Source: Uloborus plumipes (taxonomy: Eukaryota; Arthropoda; Arachnida; Araneae; Uloboridae). From it: a stretch of DNA of 64,000 nucleotides. Below, piece after piece: positions 47,120-57,372 of the stretch. Where the stretch lies: the NCBI GenBank assembly GCA_038373865.1, contig JAXGGA010001582.1, positions 83,199 through 147,198 of the forward strand. The letters run 5' to 3'. How positions within the stretch are numbered: the first letter of the stretch is position 1; each line of letters begins with the position of its first letter. The translations under genes and the position numbers were made by a program. The notes beneath the pieces are model-generated. The model made no database searches. It was not told the DNA's origin and saw nothing but the letters and a program-made list of their open reading frames with translations.

Positions 47120-47311
47120 TTAAAGATAGTTTTCCCGCCGGAAGGACTACCAGCTCACTTGCGGGTAAATACTTTCTTCATTATTTTGCAAACAAAACAT
47201 CATTTTTAATGCTTTGCGTCCATTTATAGAGTAGTAGCAAATCTTGTTCGCGCCTTACGAAAATTGCTGTTTATTTTTTTCGCACGGATTCCTTTTATTC
47301 AACCACATTAA

Positions 47312-48679
47312 GAGCAATAATCTGAGAAACTGTCACGCCTAGCATTATGAGGTGATTCATAACCTCTCAGATTTTCTCCCAAAAATTACCAAATGTTTAT
47401 TATCTTATTGAAAGACCAAATCCGGAATGTTTTGCTCTAAAGTTGAGTTGTTTAGTTTTTATGGATCCCTAAAGTTGAAGGTGCGACATCAAAAATTAAG
47501 CGGATTTTCAAGACATGGAAGTTGCTGTGAGCCAAAACTCTTACCAGGAACTGTTAAACTGCAATTTTCTTTTTGTATATGGAACATAGAAGGTTGAAAC
47601 TTTACAAAATGAATGTTAAATTTGTGGTAAGTTGTTGCCGTAAGGTCAGTGAAGGCCCTCAAAACAGGGCATTTTTGACGTTTTTTAGCGTTTTTGAGGT
47701 CCAAAAACAGCTTGTCCATTTCAGTTGGCACGGCAAAAATAGTGTCGTTTGAAAGACTAGTGTAAGTACTTTAAAATAATGTATAAATAACCGAGGAAAA
47801 TTCAACGTACTTTTAGTTGCGTAAGGCCGAAATATGAAAAATGTCATATTTTACCGATATTCAAACGGTCATAACTTCCTCTGCCAACAACATATTGAAA
47901 TATTTTTTTCGCCAATGTCTTACTCTAATCTTTGTCTTAACAGAACAATTGAGTTCTTTGAGGCGAAATGTGAAAAAAATTTTTACAAAAAATTTATTTT
48001 TTTCTGTGCATTTTTTGTAAAAAATTTTTTCACATTTCGCCTCAAAGGACTCAACTGTTCTGCTAAGACAAAGAATAGAGCATGACATTGGCAAAAAAAA
48101 TATTTCAATATGTTGTTGGCAGAGGAAGTTATGACCGTTTGAATATCGGTAAAATATGACATTTTTCATATTTCGGCCTTACGCAACTAAAAGCACGTTG
48201 AACTTTTCTCGGTTATTTATACATTATTTTAAAGTGCTTACACTGGTCTTTCAAATGACACTACTTTTGCCGTGCCAACTGAAATGGACAAGTTGTTTTT
48301 GGACATCAAAAACGCTAAAAAACGTCAAAAATGCCCTGTTTTGAGGGCCTTCACTGACCTTACGGCAAGACTTACCACAAATTTAACATTCATTTTGTAA
48401 AGTTTCAACCTTCTATATTCCATATACAAAAAGAAAATTGGAGTTAAACAGTTCCTGGTAAGAGTTTTGGCTCACAGCAATTTCCATGTCTTGAAAATCC
48501 GCTTAATTTTTGATGCCGCACCTTCAACTTTACGGATCCATAAAAACTAAACAACTCAACTTTAGAGCAAAACATTCTGGATTTGGTTTTTCAATAAGAT
48601 AATAAACATTTGGTAATTTTTTGGAATAAATCTGAGAGGTCATGAATCACAGGCGTGACACTCTCTCAGATTCTTGCTC
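47312..48679. mobile_element. 1.37-kb near-perfect palindrome, TTAA-flanked
   Basis: The ends are GAGCAATAATCTGAGAAACT (left) and GAGCAAGAATCTGAGAGAGT (right, minus strand), flanked by TTAA (47308-47311 and 48680-48683). The two arms of about 670 bp are highly similar throughout and meet near 47995. The mirrored frames at 47489-47731/47659-47847 and 47834-48344 are arm copies. TTAA targets suggest a piggyBac- or Kolobok-type MITE. No transposase. Confidence 0.85.
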
Positions 48680-48683
48680 TTAA

Positions 48684-49376
48684 ATCAACCAAAAAACGAA
48701 AGAAATCTCGACCTGGCCGTTTCGGATTTTCATGTGACTTTCGGGAATCCTACCCTTGAACGTTTTAAATCTATATATATATATATATATTAAAAAATCT
48801 ATTATTCATAATTAATTTCTGAAATTCGTTAAAAATCATTTTTTTTTTCTTGCTGGCAGTGTTGTAAAATATTATAACTCAAGTTCTATGAGAGGTACAG
48901 AGTTGCATATTAGCTCATTTTAATAACAATTACATGCGCTTTCATTTGCTATGTAACGACAATATTTCGAGGAAAGATTTTCTCACAAAAAAAAATAAAA
49001 ATAAATAAATGACACAGTGTCAATTTAAAATTCTGAAAAAAAAAAACTTTTAATGTATCAATAGACCTCTAAAATGTTCTGAGTGGCCCACAAAGAAATT
49101 AACAGTAATAGCAAATATTGTAGGATAATTTTTGTAAAATATTTGCTTTAAAATGTTACACCTGAAAAATATTTAGAGATCTTTTTTTCATTTCAGTGAA
49201 GTAAATATACTGAATAGAGAAATGGTGTTGAAACCCAGGGAGACCCATGGACCTGTGGGCTCAATCAACAATTGTCAGGGCCCGACTAACTAAAAGTGAG
49301 GCCCAAGGCCGACAATACTTTAGAAGCCCCCTTCTGTGCTCTTCCTTTTCAAGTCACCAAATAAAAAAATCTTTTT
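48684..49376. other. No gene recognised
   Basis: AT-rich, with a short TA run near 48773-48791. A hAT-like subterminal stretch (CAGGGCCCGACTAAC near 49277) appears close to the right side. Confidence 0.4.
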
Positions 49377-49430
49377 CGCGGTGGCGATACAAGGGGGCCA
49401 GCCCCCTGGCCCCCTTGTATCGCCACTGCG
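49377..49430. repeat. GC-rich hairpin from two facing hAT-type ends
   Basis: Left stem 49377-49401 (GGTGGCGATACAAGGGGGCC core), loop CCCC, right stem 49406-49430; 24 of 25 positions pair. The right half, read on the minus strand, starts CGCAGTGGCGATACAAGGGG, a hAT-like terminus, so two element ends face each other almost directly. Confidence 0.75.
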
Positions 49431-49614
49431 ATAAACTAACATAATTCGTTACGAGACTACCTATAAATTTAGGCACAAATCGTGGCCATAATAACTAATA
49501 TGTTTCATAATTAAACTAATTGACATTAATAAAATCACTTCCCAGAGGACTGTTTTCGCAACGCCCCAGATGCATACTTTCATCACAAATGTGGCTCTCA
49601 AACTAAACAAAATA
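49431..49614. mobile_element. Left fragment of GGGCGATTCTC element, copy 2
   Basis: Aligns with 40990-41168 of copy 1 (ACCTATAAATTTAGGCACAA, GTGGCTCTCAAACTAA). It is truncated on the left and interrupted on the right by the foldback at 49615. It continues at 52622. Confidence 0.75.
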
Positions 49615-52600
49615 GGGTCATTCCACGTCAGTTCACCACGTCATGTAACCCATGTCCTCGGATTTTGATAAAATTTGGTGTATTTAATATTTTTATGGTG
49701 GTAAGTAACCATATGAATTCTTTTGCCCATATGTGATCTGGTTTTTGTTTTACAGGCCGTCAAACTTTTCAAAAAATTGCATTTTCTGTCAACCGCTAAG
49801 CCTAATCTGCATGTATACGTATCTCTTCAGTAAATTGTGACGGGTGCAGAAATCTTTCAATATTTCCAAAAATTCTCAGACATGTTGCTGAAAGTATGAG
49901 GATTTAATAAAAAAATACTTGAAATTTATATAATATAATTTTGTTTGAATAAAATTTGAATAAACTACGACAAGCATTTTTTTTCTTGTGCAAAACATGA
50001 GTTTACTTAAGTGGCATTTCACGAAAAGGCGGAGGTCCTATTCTATAATGGAAGCATTCGAAATGAGCCTGAAGGTGTGTTCTATCATTGCAGAGAATAA
50101 AATTGGTGGTTTTTTTCGTTTTCTTGTTGCTGTTGCACAATGTACACATTTCAGTATCAAAATTTTTGAAAAAAAGTTCTAGTCATTTTCCTAACCTAAA
50201 TTTCACTGAAAAGCAAACATACCTTTATTTTTAAGTGTATTTACAGTTCTATTATGCTACTTAAAAATCATCTTAATCCCTTATTAAGCAGAAAGAAAAG
50301 TGAGAAATAATTTATGACTTTAAAATTCAGTTGGTAAGTTCAGCAAAATATCAGATGTAGAAAAAAGATGTGCAAAACATGAATTTACTTTAGTAGCTTT
50401 CTATGAAGAGGCGGAGGTCATATTCAATAATAGAAGCATTCGAAATAAACCTAAAGGTGTGTTCTATCATTGCAAAGAATAAAATTAGTGGCTTTTTTTC
50501 GTTTTCTTGTTGCTATTGCACAATATACACATTTCAGTACCAACATTTTTGAAAAAAGTTCTAGTCATTTTCCTAACTTAATTTTCAATATTTTTTGCAT
50601 AAAAGAAGCATTGTTCATGCTTTTGTAGCATAAAAACGTATTATATTTAGTTTTAATGAATTATAATTGCATTCAATATGCGAAGAAGAGATAGGATAGC
50701 ACAATCTTTAAAGTAAAAATAATAATTAAAAATGTGAGTTTCTGAATATTATCGGATTGTTTGTCTTTGAAGTGTTTGTGTGATCCTGTTTTCAGCAAAT
50801 TTAAGGAATATACTGTTTGATATTTTAACGCTCAACCTTCCTTGCATTTGCGCATGTATCAGGTCTCTTCTTATTTTATCAAAATATGGGTCATAGTGAT
50901 AAGAGGGATAAAGAATGTGAGTGGATTTTTTATTTTGATTTGTTTGTTTTTCATTGGATTCGCTTATCAGGAAGGTTGGTTTGCGCTGATAAATAATAAT
51001 AGGACATAATTAAAAAGCTAGAGCCCCGGACAGACATAATTCAATAAAAATAAACTAGAAATTTCAGCATCCAGTTAAGAGCAAATACAGCTTTCGACAC
51101 TTTCTATTGGAGTTTAAAAGAAAAAAATTGAAAATTTTCAAGTAAGTGACTATGCTGGATTTGAAGCAAGACTATCTTTTACCTAAGCAAGGACTATTAT
51201 CTTTACTATAACCAAGAAATGGTAAGATGTGAGATGAAATAACTACGTCAAACGGTCCGTAACATAAGATTCTGGAAGATGTTACTATTCTCTTCAAAAG
51301 GAGATTGAATATGTACAAAATAAGTATTCCGAATATTTCATGATAACGTGACTTCAACAAGTACTGTCTGACGTCGGAAATGCAAGGAAGGTCGAGCGTT
51401 AAAATATCAAACAGAATATTCCTTAAATTTGCTGAAAACAGGATCACACAAACACTTCAAAGACAAACAATCCGATAATATTCGGAAACTCATATTTTTC
51501 ATTGTTATTTTTTCTTCAAAGACTGTGCTATCTTATCTCTTCTTCGCACATTCAATACAATTATAAATCATTAAAAATAAATATAATACGTTTTTATGCT
51601 ACAAAAGCATGAGCTATGCTTCTTTTACACAAAGAATATTGAAAAATAAGTAAGGACTAGAACTTTTTTCAAAAATGTCGATACTGAAATGTATATATTG
51701 TGCAAAAGCAAAAAAAAAAAACGGGAAAAGCCACTAATTATGTTCTTTGCAATGATAGAACACACTTTTAGGTTTATTTCGAACGCTTCTAATATTGAAT
51801 ATGACCCCCGCCTCTTCATAAAAAGCTACTAAAGTGAATTCATGTTTTGCACATCTTTTTTCTACATCTGATATTTTTCTGAACTTAACAACTTAATTTG
51901 GGAGTCATAAATTATTTCTCACTTTTCTTTCTGCTTAATAAGGGATTAAGATGATTTTTAAGTAGCATAATAGGGCTGTAAATACACTTAAAAATAAAGG
52001 TATGTTTGCTTTTCAGTGAAATTTAGGTTAGGAAAATGACTAGAACTTTTTTTCAAAAATTTTGATACTGAAATGTGTATATTGTGCAACAGCAACAAGA
52101 AAACGAAAAAAACCACTAATTTTATTCTTTGCAATGATAGAACACACCTTCAGGCTCATTTCGAATGCTTCCATTATTGAATAGGATCTCCGCCTTTTCG
52201 TGAAATGCCGCTTAAGTAAACTCATGTTTTGCACAAGAAAAAAAATTCTTGTCGTAGTTTATTCAAATTTTATTCAAACAAAATTATATTATATAAATTT
52301 CAAGTATTTTTTTATTAAATCCTTATACTGTTAGCAACATATCTGAGAATTTTTGGAAATATTGAAAGATTCCTGCACCCGTCACAATTTACTTAAGAGA
52401 TACGTATACATGCAGATTAGGCTTAGCGGTTAACAGAAAATCCAATTTTTTGAAAAGTTTGACGGCCTGTAAAACAAAAACCAGATCACATATGGGCAAA
52501 AGAATTCATATGGTTACTTACCACCATAAAAATAATAAATACACCAAGTTTTATCAAAATCCGAGGACATGGGTTACAAAATCCCGTTTTCCTGGGTGAT

Positions 52601-52617
52601 TTGACATGGATTGACCC
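49615..52617. mobile_element. 3.0-kb foldback element
   Basis: The ends are GGGTCATTCCACGTCA (left) and GGGTCAATCCATGTCA (right, minus strand), flanked by AATA (49611-49614 and 52618-52621). The arms (about 49615-50865 and 51375-52617) are highly similar, and each contains an internal duplication of about 370 bp (compare 49990 and 50367). Similar 64-codon frames at 49988-50182 (plus) and 52040-52234 (minus) are the two arm copies of one stretch; coding is unproven. Copy 1 at 41168-41172 shows the empty site. Superfamily not assigned. Confidence 0.8.
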
Positions 52618-52621
52618 AATA

Positions 52622-52960
52622 TCGTTTCAACACCGTTCTTAGCAATTTCAGCAAATTCACACTGATTACTTTTAACTTCGTGACAAAACATATTTGCAAG
52701 AGTAACAGATTTTTTTCTATTGGCGCTTTGAATTTGCGGCAGGGGACTGTTTGATAAAACTCTGGACACAATTTACATGACAATTTTAAGTTTTAGAAAT
52801 GCGAAATTATACTTTATTTTATAAAAACGACATAGTTGCATTATTCTATTTTTAGATATTAACTGCCAAATTAATGTAGTGTAGTGTTAATAGGTTTTTT
52901 GAAATATTGCCTTTAAGTGTTAAACTATTGGATTGGGACAGCCAAGGGACTGTCATTTCA
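52622..52960. mobile_element. Right fragment of GGGCGATTCTC element, copy 2
   Basis: Continues the copy-1 alignment (41173-41505): CGTTTCAACACCGTTCT, AGGGGACTGTTTGA, TTGGGACAGCCAAGGGACTG. It ends before the right TIR. Confidence 0.75.
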
Positions 52961-54130
52961 GGCATTGAAAGATGTTCATTTTCTGATGAAATGCAATTTT
53001 CAAAAAGAAAACCAAGCTACGTGAAATATTTTCAATGAATTCCGCATTGACGATTTTAACGTACGGCAAAACACTTCGATTCCTTAAAAATATATTTACT
53101 AAATTAAATCCTCGAAGTTCTATGTATTTATAGTTTCCGTAAATAAAACTTAAACACTACTTTATGCAGTAGCAAACAAGAGCAAGAACTTTTAAAAACA
53201 GTGTGCAGTGCTCGCATATGAAATATTTAGCTTTATACGATAAATTAAAAACATTAAAAAAAAAAGATTGTTCAAATAGTAATGTTTCAGAGGCATATAC
53301 ACACACACGTTGTGTTTCAGTGTGACCAAGGAGATATTTTTTTATTATGAAGAGTTAAGAGCCATTATTTTGAAGATCAAACAAAAAAGGGAAATTTTGG
53401 CAGTGACATTTTTTTATTTTTCTCATTTTTTTTATGTGTGAAAGATGGTCATGAGAAGTGAATATTCTGAAGTTTTTAGCTCCCCGAAAAATTTTGTTCA
53501 CTCTGTAAAAATTGCCGAAGTTTGCTCTTTTCTAGCGCTTTTTTATTAAAACGACTGAAAGACGCATTTCAGTGAGCAGTAGCTATTTTACAGAAACACC
53601 ATCTCAAGGTTATGTTTACATTTACTGATTGTACAGTGTCTGGTTATGAGGACCCTATAGTTATTTGGGTTGGGGGTTGCTGTTTTCTTTAGTTAAGCGG
53701 CCCCAAAGTACGGTATTTTAATCCATTTTTACTTGACTTTAAACTGCGTTATTCCCCCCAAAAAGTAACCCCCCGATATTTTTTTCAACATATACTGAAA
53801 ATTTATACTATGAAGAAAATATGAGGTACGAAAATTGTTTAATATTTCATTGCTTTGAAGAGAAAGACTTTGAAATTTTTCAAATTTTCAAAATTTGTGC
53901 TTTTTTAATCGCATTTAACTCAAAACAACCCTAGAAAAAATAACTTTTATAGATTATGGACGCTACAGATGTGTAGAATAACGTAAAAAAAAAAAGAAGC
54001 GTGGGGTCTCTTCTAGTTTTCAAGAAACTATTTTTTTTTGTAGCTCATTTTAATGCTTTTTTCTCACAGTAAAATGTGTCTATCAAGTACATCAGATCAG
54101 CTAAAACTTTAAGTGTACAGTAATGATGTA
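52961..54130. other. No gene recognised
   Basis: AT-rich, no open frame of note, no repeat boundaries seen. Confidence 0.45.
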
Positions 54131-54132
54131 TA

Positions 54133-55730
54133 TGGGTGAATATCAGGAAAAGTGCTAATTTAAGTCACAAATGAATTTCTCAAGTACTTCCAAATAAAAA
54201 CCAAAAATTTTTCTTTTCCCATACAGTAAACTGCGTCGCACATACAATCCATGATAAAATTTTCAGGTTTTACTTTAATTTATGACAATAGAACTCTTTT
54301 TATTGCCTCAATGTCATGTCGGCAGCGCGTCACACATTCGAATCGCAAAGTTCAAAAAAATCCTGTGGATTATAAAACATCGCAGCAGAAACAAACACAA
54401 AAGGAAATAACGTGTTTTATGTTCATCTATGACGATTAACTCTTGTGTTTTAGATAAAGTGAATTTAGATCGATAAAAAAAAGCAATTTCTGCTTGTCAC
54501 AAGTTTTCATAACATGACGAGTGAGCCAACTTCCGGATTGATAAAATCTAAACAAAACATTTTTTGTCGCCAAAAAATTACGCTGGGTGAAGCTCTAATA
54601 TGTGATGTTTCAGTTCCGATAGAAAATTTTCACTTCGGCTGCATTGAATTACAGGTAAGATTTTTTCAATCTTGCCTTTTCTGTTTCTACCAAATGAAGT
54701 GTCATGTCGGCAGCGGAATTTAAGACACAAAATAAAGTAATTTTTCAATTTATTTTTGCATAATGGAAAAGAAACCTATTATCATGGACATAATAAGGTG
54801 TTTTTATTTTCGAATCTTTAATTAGGGATGTTCAGGTATCATATTGCGGGAAATTTGTCATGTCGGCAGCGGTCATGTCGGCAGCGCCAAAGTAGAAGGT
54901 ATTTGTTACGAAACTGAAGCGTGCGTTACCGATGTTTTTTCTTCGAGTTATGAGTTTGTTGAGTTTTAAAGTACAAAGGTAGATTCAAGTGCATCGTGTT
55001 TCCTGCCAAATTTTCCCATTTTAGCAGTTTATTCATTGTTATTTTAATGCTTCAAAAACATTATTTTTTCTGCAAAATTTGAGTTTTCAAACAAATTTAT
55101 TGCCTTTTTTCACCCTCTTTTCTTTTACATCAATATTTCGACCTTCGTTCCTAACTACTGCACCCAAAAATATAATTTTGTTTTAAAATGGAAAACTTAC
55201 GAACAGTTTAGTGAAAATCTCCCTCCCCCGCCAAACTCTGACTGTCTTGATCTAATTTCGTTTTTTAAGATTGTGTTAAGAATTTTATTTTATTTTCATT
55301 TTTAACTATTAACCTCTTTATTTGTTTGAAAAAAACTTTGTCGCACTTATTTAGACTTTAACTAACTTTTAATTAGTCTCTAATTTTATTTATAAAACTA
55401 AAAAGCGTTCAGGCTCTGAAAATATTATTATATTCTAAGTAATAATTTTTTTATTTTTGAACGTAAAAGGTAGTGAAAGTGTTTACTTTTGTACACTAAG
55501 TGTAAAATCTGTAATATTTCTCAGTTCGGTAGCATTCTCATCATGCCGGTAACGCTCTAAGACAAAACCCCTAAAAGGGGGGTAAATGTTCACTTTGACC
55601 ATGCCCCGAATTTTTAAAAAATATTGTTACTAATGTGTATTTGAAATACCCAATTAATTTAATTTTCTGAGTATCATTAAAAATTGAAATTTTCCATGGT
55701 CAAATTGGCACTTTTCCTGATATTCACCCA
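54133..55730. mobile_element. TA-flanked element with GTCATGTCGGCAGCG motifs
   Basis: The ends read TGGGTGAATATCAGGAAAAG then TGC inward from both sides (28 of 29 bases agree), flanked by TA. The exact 15-mer GTCATGTCGGCAGCG occurs at 54313, 54701, 54857 and 54872 (the last two in tandem), and a degenerate form (TCATGCCGGTAACG) near 55540. Frames at 54251-54439 and 54514-54723 have no recognisable domain. Confidence 0.7.
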
Positions 55731-55835
55731 TATAAATTTGTATAGAGAAAGAGAAAAAGACTAAAAACATTTAATTTTGTCTAAATTTTTATTATTTTTA
55801 ACTTTAATTTCAAGTTACTCAATTTTTAAATGGGA

Positions 55836-56581
55836 CACTCGTAATCGTAATTTTAATCAAGTATTTCTTGTGTAATCGTAATTGTAATCTTTCTTCAAAT
55901 AATAGTAATTTAGTCTTGTAATCGTGTAATCTGACTTTTTTTTCAAAATATTTTCACATATAATTTAATCTTAGTTTATGCTTTATATTTTAATGCTCAT
56001 ATTATTTTTAATCCATAAGTATATAAAAGGAGAAAAAGTGTTGTATTTATAGATTTATTTTAAGTTGTGTTTAAAAAATGTTAAATTTTACTTGAGAATT
56101 TTATTTTTAAGAATTTTATAATTCCAATATTGATTTTTATGTAGACAGCTTATAAATTTCATTTTTTATTTTCCGTAATGCTAAATTTTTACCAAAATAA
56201 AAAAATGGTTAATTTAACAGAATATAATAAAAATGATTACTTGTTGTGCAATATTATATGATATTTAAAAGAAGGTTTAAATTTTACATGCCTCGTTTTC
56301 CTTCCGCTTAACTAATAAGGCGCGTTGAAACGTGACCCCCCCAAACAAAAATTTCTGAATCCTCCTTTGTATATATGTATTCCTCCTACAGCTGTAATCG
56401 TGTAATCGAAATCATAATCGGCATATAATAATCGTAATCGATTACATTTTTTACATAATCTAATCGTTGCTATAATCGTAACTGCGATTAGGTAGAGGAC
56501 TGTAATCGTAATTGTAATATCCAATTGCTCATGCTCATAATCATAATCGATTACATTTTCTCGTAATTGACTCCAAGCCTG
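55836..56581. repeat. TAATCG-reiterated region with a hAT-like right end
   Basis: The words TAATCGTAAT, TAATCGATTACA and variants occur more than ten times in two clusters (55836-55935 and 56392-56560). The right border read on the minus strand is CAGGCTTGGAGTCAATTACG, a hAT-like terminus; no left partner or TSD was found. The 70-codon frame at 56312-56524 is a repeat shadow. Confidence 0.5.
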
Positions 56582-56593
56582 ATTTCACACATA

Positions 56594-57370
56594 CAGTGAA
56601 CTCTCACTTATGCGCCGGCCCAAGGGACTAGCAGAAAAAGGCGCAAAAGTGAGAGAGACGTATAAGTGAACAAGCCTATTCAAAGGACTAAAACGCATAT
56701 TGGGAATGAATAAGAATGTTTCTATAGAAAAGGGACATTATATCCGTCTGGGAACTACTGTAACGTAATTACAATGATAAAGAGAAAACAAAAAATTGTA
56801 GCATACCGTAAAGTCGGGTTACTTGGACCCTAGGGGGTTAATTGAGCCCATTACAGTAAAATGATAAAATCTAGGTTTGGTACTTATTAGTTGAAGACTT
56901 GCACGTAGTTCCTCGTTTCTCCTCTAGGTAGAAGCCCTCTGCAGTCTCTAACGCTAGTACCAAACCCAGATTTTATCATTTTACTGTGGGCTCAAGTAAC
57001 CTCCTTGTGGGTCCAAGTAACCCGACTTTACGGTACCTAATTTCAAACTATTCCCTTTAAAACGATGCATAATAGATAATTGTTCCTCTCCGAACTCTGG
57101 TTCATGCCGAAAAAATGCTTTCCGTGAGCAATAAAGGCGACAATTTAAAGAGGGCAATGAAGAAAAATGCTTGTTTTTTAAAGAAAAGAAAACAATTTTT
57201 TCACATTTTAGGAAAAATTCGGTGCATAAATGAAATATGTATCTTTACAATGACGTATAAACGAAAGATGCTATCATTATTTTGCTATGGATTGTGCTGG
57301 GACCTTTTAAAATCGTCGTATAAGTGAAAAAAGCACATAAATGAGGCGGCGTATAAGTGAGAGCTCACAG
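56594..57370. mobile_element. pogo/Tigger-like MITE, copy 2 (inverted), with insertion
   Basis: The left end is CAGTGAACTCTCACTTATGC; the right end on the minus strand is CTGTGAGCTCTCACTTATAC. TA flanks both sides (56592-56593 and 57371-57372). Reverse-complement relative of 33975-34533. It contains a 228-bp nested element (56806-57033) absent from copy 1. Confidence 0.8.
56806..57033. mobile_element. 228-bp TA-flanked MITE nested in copy 2
   Basis: Both ends read CCGTAAAGTCGGGTTACTTG then GACCC inward, with TA on each side (56804-56805 and 57034-57035). A second inner inverted pair, GATAAAATCTRGGTTTGGTA, lies within. The empty site is intact in the other MITE copy (34307-34315, read in reverse). 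Confidence 0.85.
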
Positions 57371-57372
57371 TA

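Larger units (their letters stand above)
46134..47209 (+). pseudogene. HARBI1-like (PIF/Harbinger) transposase, N-terminal remnant
   Basis: The start is probably ATG at 46134 (MDAAFAALD, then a stop, then QLEDVERLETIER). After a frameshift it reads FKDQFNAFELSDRRFVKLF and RLTKNLAIDLTEDL, the N-terminal helical region of Harbinger nucleases (pattern FEL.D..F...FRLTK.L...L...L). At that point a piggyBac-like MITE (46311-47119) interrupts it at a TTAA. The same frame resumes at 47120 with KIVFPPEGLPAHLRVNTFF and ends at a stop at 47207-47209. The DDE catalytic core is absent. The family call rests on this short pattern, so it is moderate. Confidence 0.55.

Noticed and set aside
47489..48344. Mirrored frames of 60-100 codons as duplicated genes
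   Set aside because: They are the two arms of one palindrome; both strands are open by symmetry.
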